This document shows positions 1 to 12,935 of a stretch of 64,000 nucleotides of DNA, one piece after another. Under the pieces are notes generated by a model. It saw only the letters and a program-made list of their open reading frames with translations. It did not search any database and was not told the origin of the DNA. Every line of letters starts with the position of its first letter. The first letter of the stretch is position 1. Source of the stretch: Entophlyctis helioformis (taxonomy: Eukaryota > Chytridiomycota > Chytridiomycetes > Chytridiales > Chytriomycetaceae); contig JAHLKH010000071.1 in NCBI GenBank assembly GCA_025526915.1, positions 57,270 to 121,269 of the forward strand, written 5' to 3'. The position numbers and the translations under genes were made by a program.

Positions 1-1850
1 AGCCTCGACAGCAACAGCCTCAACGGCGACAGTCTCGGTGGTCTCGACAGTCACGGTCTCGACAGCAGTCTCGACAGCAACAACCTCGGTCTCGACAGTC
101 TCGGTGGTGATCGTCTCGGTGGTGGTCTCGACAGCAACAGTCTCGACAGCCTCGACAACAACCTCCTTGGTCGACTCCTCAGTGGCAACGACCTCGACAA
201 CCTCGACAGTCTCGACAGTCTCGGTGGCAGTGGCGTCCGACGCGGTCTTGGCCTTGCCAAAGAACAGGTTGTACGCGGCAGAGCCAACGGCAGTCGCGCC
301 AGCAGCAACACCACCGGCAACAGCGCCAGCAGCATCGCCAACAGCCTCGGCGACATCCTCGGCAACGTCAACGACCTTCTCAATGATCGTGTCGTCCTCG
401 ACGGTCTCGGTGACAGTCGTGGTCGTCGTGGTGGTGGTCTCGACAGCCTCGACAGCGACAGCCTCAACGGCGACAGTCTCGGTGGTCTCGACAGTCACGG
501 TCTCGACAGCAGTCTCGACAGCAACAACCTCGGTCTCGACAGTCTCGGTGGTGATCGTCTCGGTGGTGGTCTCGACAGCACAGTCTCGACAGCCTCGACA
601 ACAACCTCCTTGGTCGACTCCTCGGTGGCAACGACCTCGACAGTCTCCAGTCTCGACAGTCTCGGTGGCAGTGGCGTCCGACGCGGTCTTGGCCTTGCCA
701 AAGAACAGGTTGTACGCGGCAGAGCCAACGGCAGTCGCGCCAGCAGCAACACCACCGGCAACAGCGCCAGCAGCATCACCAACAGCCTCGGCGACATCCT
801 CGGCAACGTCAACGACCTTCTCAATGATCGTGTCGTCCTCGACGGTCTCGGTGACAGTCGTGGTCGTCGTGGTGGTCTCGACAGCCTCGACAGCAACAGC
901 CTCAACAGCGACAGTCTCGGTGGTCTCGACAGTCACGGTCTCGACGGCAGTCTCGACGGCAACGACCTCGGTCTCGACAGTCTCGGTGGTGATCGTCTCG
1001 GTGGTGGTCTCGACAGCAACAGTCTCGACAGCCTCGACAACAACCTCCTTGGTCGACTCCTCAGTGGCAACGACCTCGACAACCTCGACAGTCTCGACAG
1101 TCTCGGTGGCAGTGGCGTCCGACGCGGTCTTGGCCTTGCCAAAGAACAGGTTGTACGCGGCAGAGCCAACGGCAGTCGCGCCAGCAGCAACACCACCGGC
1201 AACAGCGCCAGCAGCATCGCCAACAGCCTCGGCGACATCCTCGGCAACGTCAACGACCTTCTCAATGATCGTGTCGTCCTCGACGGTCTCGGTGACAGTC
1301 GTGGTCGTCGTGGTGGTGGTCTCGACAGCCTCGACAGCGACAGCCTCAACAGCGACAGTCTCGGTGGTCTCGACAGTCACGGTCTCGACGGCAGTCTCGA
1401 CGGCAACAACCTCGGTCTCGACAGTCTCGGTGGTGATCGTCTCGGTGGTGGTCTCGACAGCGACAGTCTCGACAGCCTCGACAACAACCTCCTTGGTCGA
1501 CTCCTCAGTGGCAACGACCTCGACAACCTCGACAGTCTCGACGTCTCGGTGGCAGTGGCGTCCGACGCGGTCTTGGCCTTGCCAAAGAACAGGTTGTACG
1601 CGGCAGAGCCAACAGCAGTCGCGCCAGCAGCAACACCGCCGGCAACAGCGCCAGCAGCATCGCCAACAGCCTCGGCGACATCCTCGGCAACGTCAACGAC
1701 CTTCTCAATGATCGTGTCCTCGTCGACGGTCTCGGTGACAGTCGTGGTGGTCGTGGTGGTGGTCTCGACAGCCTCGACAGCGACAGCCTCAACAGCGACA
1801 GTCTCGGTGGTCTCGACGGTCACAGCCTCGGCAGCGCCGTACGACTGGAC
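1..1850. repeat. ~442-base tandem coding repeat, four copies plus partial units
   Basis: The landmark ACCTCCTTGGTCGACTCCTC begins at 161, 603 (one base different), 1043 and 1487, giving periods of 442, 440 and 444 bases. The units are nearly identical and continue past the left edge. Within each unit there is a finer period of short CTCGACAG/CTCGGTGG words. The repeat encodes the body of the minus-strand repeat protein. The high identity suggests recent expansion or homogenisation. Confidence 0.9.
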
Positions 1851-3472
1851 AATGTCAAGCGTGGCGTCCTCGACAACAGTCTCGACGGCAACAGCCTCGG
1901 TGACAATCTCCTTGGTGGCAGTCTCGACAGCGACAGTCTCGACAGCGACAGCCGCAACGACCGTCTCGGTAGCAGTGGTGGTGTCAACAAGCTCGACCTT
2001 GGGAGCAAACGAGAACGTCACGTCAAACTTGGGGGCAGCCGACGCGACCGTCTCGACAGCCGTGTCCACAGCGGTGCTGACCGTCTCCGTGGCAACGCCA
2101 TCAGCCGAGACAGCAGTGGTGGTGGTGGTGGTCGTAGTGGTGGTCGTGGTCACGTCCTCGCCAGCGACCGTCACAGTCTCGTAGGCAGACTCGACGTCGG
2201 CCGAGCCGATCGACGCGACCGAAGCCGCGAGAAGCGTCTCGTCGGCAATGAGCACCTCGGACGACGAATCGGCGTCGTTCTCGATGGTGGTAGCAGCCAC
2301 GCCAGCGGTCGAGGTGGTGGTCGTGGTGGTGGTGGTGTAGGTGGTTTCATGAGGGATTTTTTCGGTTTTGTTCGACGTCTCAACGTTGACGGTGGTCACT
2401 GTTGGTGGGTGTGTGCGTGCGATTGGTGTGCACCAGGACGACGGAGTGTGATGAGTCAGCAACCAATTGGATCACGCCATGGGTCCACACGGTGGCCAGC
2501 TGACCACGCCGGTCGGCTGGCCGGAGAAATGGATCATGCAGCAAAGGGCAGAGCAGCGAGGAGCACTTACGCGACGAAGCGCTCGAGGGGACGACGGTCT
2601 CGCCCTTGGCCTCCACCTCGCGCAGGACAGTACGCGTGGTGGTGACGGGGACAAGGACCTTCTTCGAGCGAAGCGTCTTGATGGCAATCTTCTTGTTGCC
2701 AGCCTCGTCAACGGTGGTGGTCTTGATGGTCGTGACCTGTTCGTCGCCGTCCATGACGACGGTGGTCTCGACAAGAGGTTCAGGGATAGTAGCCTGGCAG
2801 CCGGCGGCGGTTCACGGCGGTTCACGGCGGTTCAAGGCAAGTCATGGGAGCGGCAGCGGGCACGGATCGTGGGCGTCGCAGGTGGTGGCCGCAACCAAGG
2901 AGCGGCAGCGGGCAGGAAGCGGCAGGAAGCGGCAGGAAGCGGCAGGGCAGATAAGCGGCCGACAGAAGCGAGTGTGGCAGCAGGAGTGGCCGGCGGACGG
3001 GCCAAAAGGGGGCGCAAAACAAAAAAATGACGCCAGGGACAGGGCAGAGCGGCGCAGGGCGGGCGGGACGGTGAAGCGTAGATGTGTGAGCGCATGAAAC
3101 AGGAGGTGGCGGCGGGCAGCGGGGGCGAGAGGGCAGCGGGGGCGAGAGGGCAGGCGGTCGGCAGGTGAGTGTGCAGCGCGTGTGCACCAGCGCACACTTG
3201 GTGCACACTGCGCTGACAGGCCGACAGGGCGACAGGCAGACTCAACGAGCGCATGTGCGGATGCCGCCGGTCGCTGGCCGAGCCCACGCGGCAATACGCC
3301 GCAGTGCATGCCAGGGCAGATGCAGGGCGGCTGCCGGTGCGACGAGGGGCGGCCGGGCGGCCGGACGGGCAGGAACCGGAGCCGGTGCACAGCGGCAGAA
3401 GGCAACATGGCAGGCAAGCAAGCGAGCGAGCGGGCAGACAAGGCCGAGCGGTGCACTTACAGCGCCAAGCAT
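1..3472 (-). CDS. Thr/Val/Glu/Ala-rich tandem-repeat protein (3' end beyond window)
   Basis: Spliced minus-strand model: exon 1 3472-3461 (12 bases, MLGA), exon 2 2793-2571, exon 3 from 2398 leftwards off the window. Donors are GTAAGT at 3460 and 2570, acceptors are TGCCAG and CAACAG, and the phases agree. After a non-repetitive head (DGDEQVTTIKTTTVDEAG) the protein becomes Thr, Val, Glu and Ala repeats. Each ~147-residue unit holds a Thr run, an acidic EKVVDVAEDVAEAVG stretch, a small-residue hydrophobic stretch (AAGAVAGGVAAGATAV) and AAYNLFFGKAKT. The hydrophobic part could be a membrane or amphipathic segment. I do not recognise the family. Unit lengths of 442, 440 and 444 bases and a missing base near 1541-1543 break the frame, so either the array is decaying or the repeats are misassembled. 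Intron 1 is about 670 bases and carries short GC-rich repeats. Confidence 0.6.
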
Positions 3473-3989
3473 CTTGAACTATAGACAGTCTAGTGAGGGC
3501 GGGTTATGAGGTGGGTTTCTGTGTATGTGTTTGTGTGCACAGGGGAAACCCGCAGCGGAATTGGAGGTGTGCTCAACACGCGGCGGGCGAGTCTCGCCTT
3601 TAAAGGTTTCTGGCGGCCCAGGGCGGTTTCAGGGTGCGGTTTCAAGTGTTGGCGGAGCAAGGGTCGAGGGGAGTTGTTGCTGTTGTTGCCGTATCTGCAT
3701 CTGTATCTGGGGCCCCGCATCTGGGCCTGCATCTGCTGCTGTGCGCGCTGTGCCGGCGAGCATTGTTGCCGCAATCACGTCATGGCGGGGCGGCCGGGCG
3801 ACATTGCCACCACCGCCATCGCCACCACCACAACCACAACTCGGACCAGCCAGAAGACGGCGGCACGACTGCCGACGGGAGTGCCAAAGGGAATGCCAAT
3901 GTGCTTGTATTTACGATATGAACCCACAACCCGCTCGACTGCCGGCCCGTCCAGCCAGTCCACCTTCCGGTGCCACGGACCCGACCCGC
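3473..3989. other. Intergenic, no gene supported
   Basis: This lies between the start of the repeat protein and the stop of TADA3, both on the minus strand. It should hold the repeat-protein promoter and the TADA3 3' UTR. A 72-codon open frame (3993-3775, minus) has one hydrophobic stretch but starts at GTG on the TADA3 stop codon, so I do not call it. Confidence 0.5.
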
Positions 3990-6900
3990 TCACTCGTCGG
4001 ACGGCGACGCGCTGCCGGGCAGATTCGGCGGTGCATCGCCGGCCGTTACAGCAGCAGCAAAGATGCTTGTCGACGGCGGCGCGCCAAAGCGCTCAACGGG
4101 AAAGAACACGGCACCCACCTCGTTGAGCAGCCGCTTGCGCGAGTCCATGGCCGTGATCAGGGTCTCGGACACGGGCCGGTGCTCCTTGACAATCTTCTTG
4201 CCCTTTTTCGACTTTGTTGCTTTCTGTGCGCCAGCAACGAGTATCCGTTTGGTTCATCATCCAGACATGTCGTTTGTTCATGCATGCGTCAGTGCCGTGC
4301 ATCGCCTCCAGATCACAGTCGCGGGCCAGGGGCAATGTCACACTCACAAAGCGCTTGGCGTACGACTGCTCGATGCCGCGGTTGATCTCGTCCAGCAGAC
4401 TGTTGTACTCTTGCCAGCCCATCCACTGCTCGGCCACATCCGCAAGGACGCGCTTGCGCGAGCTGTTGACGGCCACCTGCTCGCGCAGCTCCTCCTGCTT
4501 GCGCCGCAGCTCGACGAGCACCTCGTCGCCCGAGTCCTGCGTGTCCATGGGCGTGTAGCCGTGGTCGCCGTCGTCTTCGTCCTTGACCGGCACGGACCCA
4601 GGCACGGGCCCAAACATGGCCATCTCGGACTCGCTCAGCTCCATGAGCCCCAGGTGGCCGAGCTCGATGCGCAGCCGCTCTTCAAACACGGACAGATCGG
4701 TGCGTGTGCGTGGCTTGTGGGCAGCAGCCGCAGCAGCAGCCGCACCGGTTGTTCCGGCTGTTCCACCGGCGGCACCTGATCCAGACCCAGCGGCCCCTTT
4801 GCTCGACCCGCCAGAACCAGCGCCGCCACCGCCCATTGCCGATCCCGCCGCGCCAGCTGCACCACCCATGAGCAGGTGCGTGAGCGCCGACCCAGGCGTG
4901 CCGCTGACATCGTCGTCATCATCACCGTGCTTGGCATCGGGCACCACGCCTTCCTGCACAAGCGCAGACAGCAGACGCTCCGAGAGCGAGCCCATCATCA
5001 TGTCGCCCTCGTAGACCACGTCGTCCATCTCGATAAACTCGCGGTTGGCCATGAGGGCGGGGTTGGTCGCGCCTTCTTCCAGCATGATGTACAGCCGGTG
5101 GTCTTCCTCGAGCCACTGCTTGGTGTAGTGGCGACCGAGGGGCGGGATGATGTACGGCGTGAGGTCGTCCCCCTGCAGGCCAAGACCGCAAGACACCGAA
5201 AGGACGTTGTGGGCAGGACAGGCATGTCAGCATCGCATCCAGCTAGCAAGCCAAGCAGAACGATCCACGGCAAGGCACAGGCGGAAGCATGGACGCCTTA
5301 CCTGGTGGTGCAAGCCCTGCAGATCGTCCTCGGTCAGGGGGCGGTAGAACTGCTCAAAGAAGGACCAAAACTGTGCAATGGGGATCTGGTTGGTGGGGGG
5401 CTTGAGCTTGGAGTAGTCGCCGTCCAGGTTGAAGACATCAGGCTCGGGAGTGCCGCGCGTGGTGGACGCGTCGTCGGCCACATGGGCAGCCGCACCCAGC
5501 GCCGCAGCGCCACTGGTACGGTCGCGGCGTCTGCGGTTGTTCTTGCTTCCCTTTTCCTGGCTCTGTTGCGGTGTCAGCGGTGTGAGACGCGGCAGAGCAG
5601 AACAGATCCAATCCAGCACGAGCATGATGCTTACCAGTTTCTTGTCGCGGCTGGCCGTCGATGCCGGGGTGGAAGGGGCGGCAGGAGTCGGCGCAGATGC
5701 AGGGGCAGGCATCGAGCCCGCGGCAGAGGGCAGCGGGGGATGATGGCCGTGCGAGCCTGACGCACCACCAGCCAGCAATGACGGCGCGTGGTGCGCGTCT
5801 GGCCCAAGCGACGCAGACGCCGAGATGGACGACGAGGCAGAAGACGAGGCCGAGGGGGCCGGCGGGGTGATCTTGATGATGCCGTTCTGCATGATGGCTA
5901 GCTTGATCGAGCCGTTCTCGCCGCCGGTCTTGGCGAGCGGGCGGTCTGCGGTGTCGAGCACGGCGCGCTGCTTCTTGGTTGTGCTGGCACTGGCACTGGC
6001 GCTGGCAGCACTTGCACTTGAACCGGCAGGTGCACTTGCAGCCGAGCCCGCGTCAGCCGAGGCCAGCAACGACGCGGTCTGAAGGGAGTGTGCACCGGCG
6101 GCTGTTGCACGCGTTGAAGATGATGAGGGGATCAGGCCGAGTGAGTCAGAATGCAGTCGCAATGCACTCGATGAATGCATCGTGGCCAGTCAGAGGCACA
6201 CACAGACACACACACACGCGCGCGCACCTTCCATCTTGACTGCCGCGTCGGGCAGTGACGCGTGGCCAGAGACGGGGCTCGCACCGACGCTGCGCAGAGT
6301 GGACGAGCCGGCCGCTGCCGAGCCCGGGCCGGCGCGTCCTTGCGCAGATGCAGAAGCAGAAGCAGAAGCAGAAGCAGACGCAGACGAGGCAGCACTGGCG
6401 TTGTCAGTGGCAGCCACGGCTCCCAGAGAGACGGCCTGCGGTGCGAGGGACACTGAGGCGGGCGATGCCGACGAGCCGGCAGCGGGCACGGGCAGAGAGG
6501 CGGGTGCACCGGTCGCAGACGCAGACGACGGCGCAGATCCCGTGCCTGAGCCGGTGGCTGTGCCTGTGCCTGTGGGATTCATCTTGAGGCGGATGGTCCT
6601 CGACGTCTTCTTGTCGACTTTCTCCTTTTCGACATCGCGGCGCACGGAGCCCTGGGGATCGTACTTGCGCAGCCAGTCGGCCAGCGACGCCTGGTTTGCC
6701 TGCAGGCTCTTGAGGCGCGAGTCGGCCAGGACGGCCAGACGCGCGAGCTCTGTCTGCAGCGAGGCGAGGCTTGCGGCGGTGGGGATGGGCGGGACGGGCA
6801 GCGCGTTGGACGACGAGGGGGCCGAGGGGGTCGAGGGATCTGTGGCCGATCCCAGGGCCGAGGCAGAGGCAGGAGCAAACAGGGCAGCGATCGAGGCCGA

Positions 6901-7175
6901 GGCGTTTCCCGAGGCAGCGGCGGCGGCTGCGGCCGACACGTCGATAAAGGCGGCGTACAAGGGCGGCGGGGCAGCGGGCGAGGGGATGTCAAAGGCGGCG
7001 AGCGACAGGGCGGGTAACTCGTGGATTTTGCTGAGCGACTGCGGCGCGAGGAAGGGGCGGGGGCAGGTGCTGTTGCCGTGGTGGTTGCTGTGGTGGTAGT
7101 GGTGGTGGAGGGGGCAGTAGAGGGCAGAGGGGCCTGGGCCGTTGTTGCAGCAGCCGAGGGCGGCAGGGCGGACAT
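3990..7175 (-). CDS. TADA3: Transcriptional adapter Ada3 (SAGA/ATAC histone acetyltransferase subunit)
   Basis: Exons: 7175-6228, 6101-5635, 5562-5302, 5172-4348, 4223-3990, about 911 residues (animal TADA3 is about 430). Conserved blocks occur in family order: a coiled N-terminal stretch (LQTELARLAVLADSRLKSL then ADWLRKY), AQFWSFFEQFYRPLTEDD, IPPLGRHYTKQW, LSERLLSALVQEG, FEERLRIELGHLGLM and DEVLVELRRKQEELREQ, then a basic tail. The family anchors Gcn5 and Ada2 in nuclear acetyltransferase complexes. The extra length is Ala/Ser/Pro linker. The chosen ATG (7175) and the conserved frame (open from about 7040) differ by one missing base with no donor site between them, so there is an indel in the first exon or the start is wrong. 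Divergent from YIPF6 (252 bases). Confidence 0.85.
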
Positions 7176-7427
7176 GGCGAGCGAGAGAGCGAGAAGAGCG
7201 AAGGGGCTTCAGAGAAGGGCCTCAGAGAAGGGCAGCAGAGCGAGGCGGGAGGGCCACAGAGAAGGGCTTCAGAGCGAGAGAGCAGCGACACTCGCTCGGA
7301 ATTTCCAAACTCGAATTGCGCGAATTGGCGCCCAAATTGCTGCAAATTGCTGGTGGTCGATATTGATCTGGTCGAGTGGCTGGCTGGTTGCTCACTCGCT
7401 CAACTCGCCATCTCGTCCATCAACTCC

Positions 7428-8871
7428 ATGTCCGCGTGGGCTTCTGGCAGAGCATCGCCCTCTGCTGGCGGCAACAGCGGAGGCAGCAATGGAGGCAACA
7501 GCGGCGCCTACGCCCGCCTCGACGACTCGGACTACGACACCGCCTCGCTCGTCGCGCCCTACTCGCTGCCCTCGGCGGCTTCGGCTGCTCAGCCTGCTCA
7601 GCCTGCTCAGCCTGCTCAGACTGCACCTGCTGCTTCAACTGCCCAGACTGCCCAGGCTGCCCAGACTGCCCCTCCGGCCTCGTTCGCCATCCACATGCCC
7701 GCAGACTCCCTCAACGTCAAGCAGCCGCTGCCCGCCGGCTTTGGCCCCTCGGCCCCGCTCTCGCCCGGCTCCGGCCTCCCAGTGTCCGGCTCCATTGGCT
7801 CGAGTGGCTCAGAGCCTCGCCCCATCGAGAACACGCTCGACGAGCCCGTGTCAGAGACCATTGTGCGTTGTCCTTCTTGTCTGGCCTTGCTGGTCTGGCC
7901 ATGCCTTGCTCTCCCCAGTGATCCACCGGGCCATGCCGTGTGAACACACCACCTCCATCCATCCATCGACCCTCTGACTGACTGACCACTGTCCGCTCCC
8001 AGATGCGCGATCTCAACAACATCTGGACAAAGATCAAGCAGGTCCTCAACCCCGCCAGCCAGGCCGACAAGAACATTCTCAGAGACTGTAAGCCACGCAC
8101 CTTGTCTTGACCGCTTCCCTCTTATCTGCACCGCCTTCGATCGCGCCTGCTTCTGACCCATCCGCGTCTGTCTCTGCACAGGGGACTGGTGGGGCCCTCT
8201 GCTCCTCTGTCTCGGCCTCTCGGTGTAAGTCTCGTCATCTCCCTATCTCTCTCCCTCGCTCACATACTCGATCTCACTGACACCATCACCCAGACGCCTG
8301 AGCATCACGGCACAGTACGAGCAGGGCCCCGCCGTCTTCTCGGCCACCTTCTTCATCATCTGGTTCGGCTCGGCCGTCGTCACGCTCAACTCCAAGCTGC
8401 TCGGCGGCCGCATCTCGCTCTTCCAGTCCGTCTGTGTCCTCGGCTACTGCGTGTTCCCCCTCGTGGCCGTCTCCCTCGTCACTTGGATCCTCCCGTTCCT
8501 CCTCAAGTTTGTGCTGGTCGCCGTCGCCTTTGCCTGGTCAACATTTGGTGAGATGGAGGAGGATGAGTCGAGGATGGGATGCGTCTGCAACAAGACAACA
8601 GCACAGACTGACGCTTCTGCATGGCTGCCGACAGCGTCGCTCAATTTCCTCGGAGATGTCAATCTCGAGAACAAGCGGCTGCTCGCCATTTACCCCATCT
8701 TCCTCTTTTACATGATGATTGCTTGGCTGGTACGTTGCCCCGCATCGCATCACATCGCGTCGCGTGCCGTGTTCGTGGTCTTGGTCTCTCTCCCACCCCC
8801 ACACACCCTGGCTCACGACTCACAACACGTGTCGGCTGCTTGTGCACACACAGATCCTGATTGCCACCTAA
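7428..8871 (+). CDS. YIPF6: YIPF6-like Yip1-domain Golgi membrane protein
   Basis: Exons: 7428-7862, 8003-8087, 8182-8224, 8294-8547, 8635-8729, 8854-8871, 309 residues with phases consistent throughout. The N-terminal ~140 residues are Ala/Gln/Ser-rich and probably cytosolic. The Yip1 domain follows, with MRDLNNIWTKIKQVLNP, DWWGPLLLCLGLS, WFGSAVVTLNSKLLGG, FQSVCVLGYC and LAIYPIFLFYMMIAWL, all close to the YIPF6 signature, and about five hydrophobic helices. Yip1-family proteins reside in Golgi membranes and bind Rab GTPases. The last exon is only 18 bases. The start ATG is the first in frame ahead of the low-complexity leader. Convergent with beta-adaptin, 195 bases apart. Confidence 0.9.
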
Positions 8872-9066
8872 ACACATGTCGTTCATGTGCGACATACACA
8901 CACACACACACACCGACACACACACATCCACAAATGAAAGCCCTTTATTGCCGTCCACTCGCCGTGCCGTCGCTCATTCACGGAAGCGAGGCAACAAAAG
9001 AGGAGGAGGAGGACAAGGGGATGTGAGCGCATCACAAACCACGCCAGCACCAAAAGAAGGCAAACA

Positions 9067-12000
9067 TCAACGGAGCAGGCCATCGAGCGACACTTGCAAC
9101 AACGCAAGCACCTCGGGCGACCGCGACTTGGCAGTCACGTTGACGCCGCCGCCGCCACCGGCCGCCATGGCCATCTCGACCGCAATCGGGATATCCGAGA
9201 CCGTTTTGGCGTACACCTGCCAGCTCTACATGGCCGCACGCACAGCAGACACAAACACGCAGTCAGCGCACATGCACAGGCTCGTACACAACGCGGGAAG
9301 AGAGTAGAAGAGACCAGACTTGCCGTGGGCGTCGACTGCTGCACGACATGCAGGCCGTTCCTGCCGAGCTTGGTCAGCAGGTCCGTGACAGGGAACCCAG
9401 CAAGCGCAAACGCCGCCGTCGGAGCACCCGCGTCGCCCCAGACGGCGCCAAACGCCGGGCCCGACGCGCCGGCCGCGGCAGGCGTCTCGAGCAGCAGCAC
9501 GTGCAGCGGCACGAGCGTCTGGAAGTAAAAGACGCCGTAGTTGTTCTTGACGGCAATCTGCACGAGGTTGAGCGGGTCCGTGCGCTGCGCGGGGCCGGCG
9601 GTCGTGAGGGGCAGCGATACGTCGGCCGTCGAGCCGGGCTGGAGGAGCGGCACGACAAGCGGGGCGGCAGGCGCCAGGCCGAACCTGCAGGCATTTGCGT
9701 GTGTTGGACAAGCGTGTGAGACACAGGCGTGAAACATGCGTGAGACATGCGTGAGACAAGCGAGATACGCACGTGTTGACGTTGAACTGGATGGCAAAGT
9801 CCGACATGGGCCCCGCCGCCTTGTTGGCCACCGTCAGGTCCAGGTGCACGGCGCCGTGTCGGCGCACATACGTGCCGCTCATGTCCAGCCCCTGCGCCGT
9901 GGCCGCAAGCAGCAGCGGCACCTTGGGGAACGCGTAGCTCGTGATGCCCGCTGCGGCTGCCCCCGCGCCAAGCCCGCCGAGCCCGCCAAACGCAGACGCG
10001 CCACTGCCGCCGCCCATCCCCATCGGCATCGTGCTGTCCATGTCCATCGACAGCAGGTCGTCAATCCCACTCGCACCGCCACCGACAACGCCACCGCCGC
10101 TTGCACTCGATCCAACGCCAGCTGGCGCGGCAGCCGGCGTGCCAAAGTCCAGATCCAGCAGGTTCTCGATAATCGGCCCGCTGCCCATGGCCTTGGCAGC
10201 CTCCTGGTACACCGACCGGCGCGTCTCGGGGTCCTGCTCGTCGCCGTCAAGGTCCGTGCGGTAGAGCGTCATGTCGACAAACGACGTGCCGCCCAGCAGC
10301 GCCGGCGACTTGTGGTACACGGACGCCAGCGACGAGATGTTGATAATGAGCTCGTCGAGGAGCGACTCGCTGACCGTCATCGTGTCCACGTCGATTGGCG
10401 GCTTCTCTGCAAGCACAATCGCCTGTATGCGTGAGCGTGCGTGTATGGATATGCGCAGGTTTGGGTCAGTGTCAATTGAACCAGCACACACAGACACACA
10501 CTCTCTCGTCAACCACTTGCATACCTTGGCTGCCTGCGGGTTGGACGACAGCAGTCGCCAGTACACATACGCGCGGTCGCGGATGTCGGGATTGTCGTTG
10601 GCCTGGGTCGCGTTCTGCAGCACGCTCTGGACAAGATCCTGAGCAGACCCGGGCCGCTTCAGGAACAGCTTGACCGTGGCCGTGATGAGCTGGAGCTGCA
10701 CCTTGGGGCTCTCGTCCTTGAACGACTCGAGGAAATGGTCGAGCAGCTCGCCCGCGTTCTCGATGCGGTCAGCGTACTCGCCAATGATCCAGATGAGCGA
10801 CGCGCGCGCGTCGGGCTCGTCCAGCGCGTCCAGGTTCTGGCAGAGCGACGGGATGATGCCCTCGTACTTGGTCGGGTACTTGCGGAACACGTCCTTCATG
10901 ACCACAATCGCCTCTTGCACAATGTACGCAACGCCCGTCTTGAGGAGGTCCAGCAGCGCGTGCACGCACTTGTCCGACGCCGCCGGGATCTTGATGGCAC
11001 AGCGGCCAATCGCGCGTACCGACTTGCGCACAAAGTCGACATCGACTTCGTTGGCGTACTCCTTGAGCTCGGACAGCACCTGGTCGACGTTGGATTCGGC
11101 ACACAGCTTGATAATGACCTCGAGCTTCTCGAGCTTGACGTACGGCGGGTCGTTGAACTTGGTGAAGAATACGCGCGTCTCCTCCGTGAGCACATCGGGC
11201 CGCTTCTGCAGAATGAGGTTAATGTTGCGCAGGGCAACATACTGGATCTCTGGCTCGCTCGAGATCAGCGTGACTGTGGTGAATGGCATGCCCATGGAGA
11301 GCAGGTTCGTCAGTCGAGCGTGTTTGCAGCCAACGCAAAACAACAAGGGATGGACGAGAAGGGGCAGAGAAAGAGCATACCCAGGGGAGGAGCAAGCTTG
11401 CGCACAATCGTCTTTTCCAGCTCGTCAGAGAACTGGTAGTTGAGGTAGATCATGAGCACCTTGACGGCCGACAGCACGACACTGGCATTGACGTGCTGCA
11501 GACGCGGGATGACGCGCTCGACAATGTCGCCGGCCTCGCGTGCGTCACGAGGACGGTACCCTCCGAGCGAGTTGAGGATGCAGATCTGGCCCCACTCGGT
11601 GCACTCGTTGAGAGCCGCCAGCAGCTTCTGCAGCAGCATGTCTGTGATCTGGAAAATGTCCTTTTGCACCGACGCTTCGCTGATCTCTGTGAGCGCCGCC
11701 ACTGCATTGGCAATCACCTGCGGCAGTCCCCCCAATGACACTGAGCATGAGTCGATCCTGTCCAGCAATACAAAACACGATGCGCGTGCGTGTGCACTTG
11801 CCATGGGGTTGCGGTCAGAGAGCATGTCTTGCAGGATGGCAATGAGCCCATTGTCAATGGCAATGCCCGGGTTGAGATCAAACAGCTTGGCCACACACAG
11901 AGCAGCCGTCTTGCGCACATACGGGTCCTCGTCCTGTCCAGCCCACGCATCACTCAGTCAGCAGTGGGGACCCAGGACAGGTGCAGCGAGATCGGCTGCA

Positions 12001-12850
12001 TGGCACGGACCTTGAGACCCTTCTTGAGGGGCTCGAGCAAGTAGTCGACAATGCGCTCGACGCGCAGACAGCCCATGGTGCGAATCGCCAGCGCACGGAT
12101 CAGAGGGTTGTGATCGTCCGAGTCCTAAGCAGTGCCATCCAGGGACCAGGTCAGCCACGAGCCGTCACATTCATCCCGTCCAAGCCATCCCGTCCAAGCC
12201 AGCCCAGCCAGCCACCACAGACACACCTTGACAAACGTATTGACAGCCAGGATGACCAGCTCAGGCTGGCTCTTGGCATAGTTGATGAGGTACAGGTACA
12301 CCAGCTTCTTGAGCTCGAGGTCCTCGGTCTGCATGTTCTTGACCACGTCGGCAAAGAGCGCCGAGACGTCCTTGCCAATCGTCATGTTGGCAATGACCTT
12401 CTTGACCGTCTCCTTGCGCTTGTCGCGGAACTCGGAGTTGAGGTCGGCCTTGAGCTCGGCGTTCTCGTCTGTGGGCAGCGGGCAACGGCGGTGGCAGCGG
12501 GCAGGACGGCACGGGAGTGGAATGAGAGTGTTAGTGGATGCTGTTGGTGGTGGGCGGCCAGCTTGGTGGTGCCCGGCTGCTGTGGGCTGCTGGCCGGATG
12601 CTTGGCGAGCCGTCCAAGATTGTGTCTGCTGCGCGGTGGCGGCTGAGCGAGCGAGCAAGCAGCCGAACAAGCAGCAAGGGTCGGCCATGGTGCGGTGCTG
12701 CTGCTGCCGGGTCCCCTCGCAGGCGCATCTGCCCCGCCGCCCGCACAGCCGCCGCACGGACATCGTGCGTCCACAGGCTCTGGCCGGCCAGAGCCCCGCA
12801 CACACACCTCGCTTGTTGTTTGTAAAGAAGCGCGGCGGGCGGTCGGCCAT
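9067..12850 (-). CDS. AP-1/AP-2 beta-adaptin, large subunit of clathrin adaptor complex
   Basis: Exons: 12850-12808, 12468-12227, 12124-12011, 11933-11802, 11717-11381, 11273-10525, 10422-9773, 9684-9324, 9225-9067. The total is 2787 bases and 928 residues with every phase matching, close to the usual ~940. The trunk has the hallmark blocks [64 protein letters not shown] and [18 protein letters not shown]. The hinge has two clathrin-box-like motifs, LLDLD and LLSMD, and the C-terminal ear is complete ([18 protein letters not shown]). It sorts cargo into clathrin vesicles. The sequence does not separate AP-1 from AP-2. Introns at 11801-11718 and 9323-9226 have GC donors (GCAAGT). Confidence 0.95.
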
Positions 12851-12935
12851 GCTTGTCGAGTTGCGCTGTTCAAGCGTTGGCAAAGGTGGTTTCGTCGGTT
12901 TATTGAGCAGATCTACTGCCAATCTATTACTACTA

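Noticed and set aside
1..1850. CRISPR-like or satellite interpretation of the 442-base repeats
   Set aside because: Units are coding, far too long for CRISPR, and there are no spacers. The genome is eukaryotic.
38..2184. Very long plus-strand open frames over the tandem repeat
   Set aside because: They read the repeat as Val/Ser/Thr or Leu/Asp/Gly strings and are by-products of its periodicity. The minus-strand reading has a non-repetitive head, consistent splice sites and a hydrophobic element.
3775..3993. 72-codon frame with one hydrophobic segment
   Set aside because: Starts with GTG overlapping the TADA3 stop, has no ATG and no recognisable family. It could be read only by assuming a donor at the TADA3 stop.
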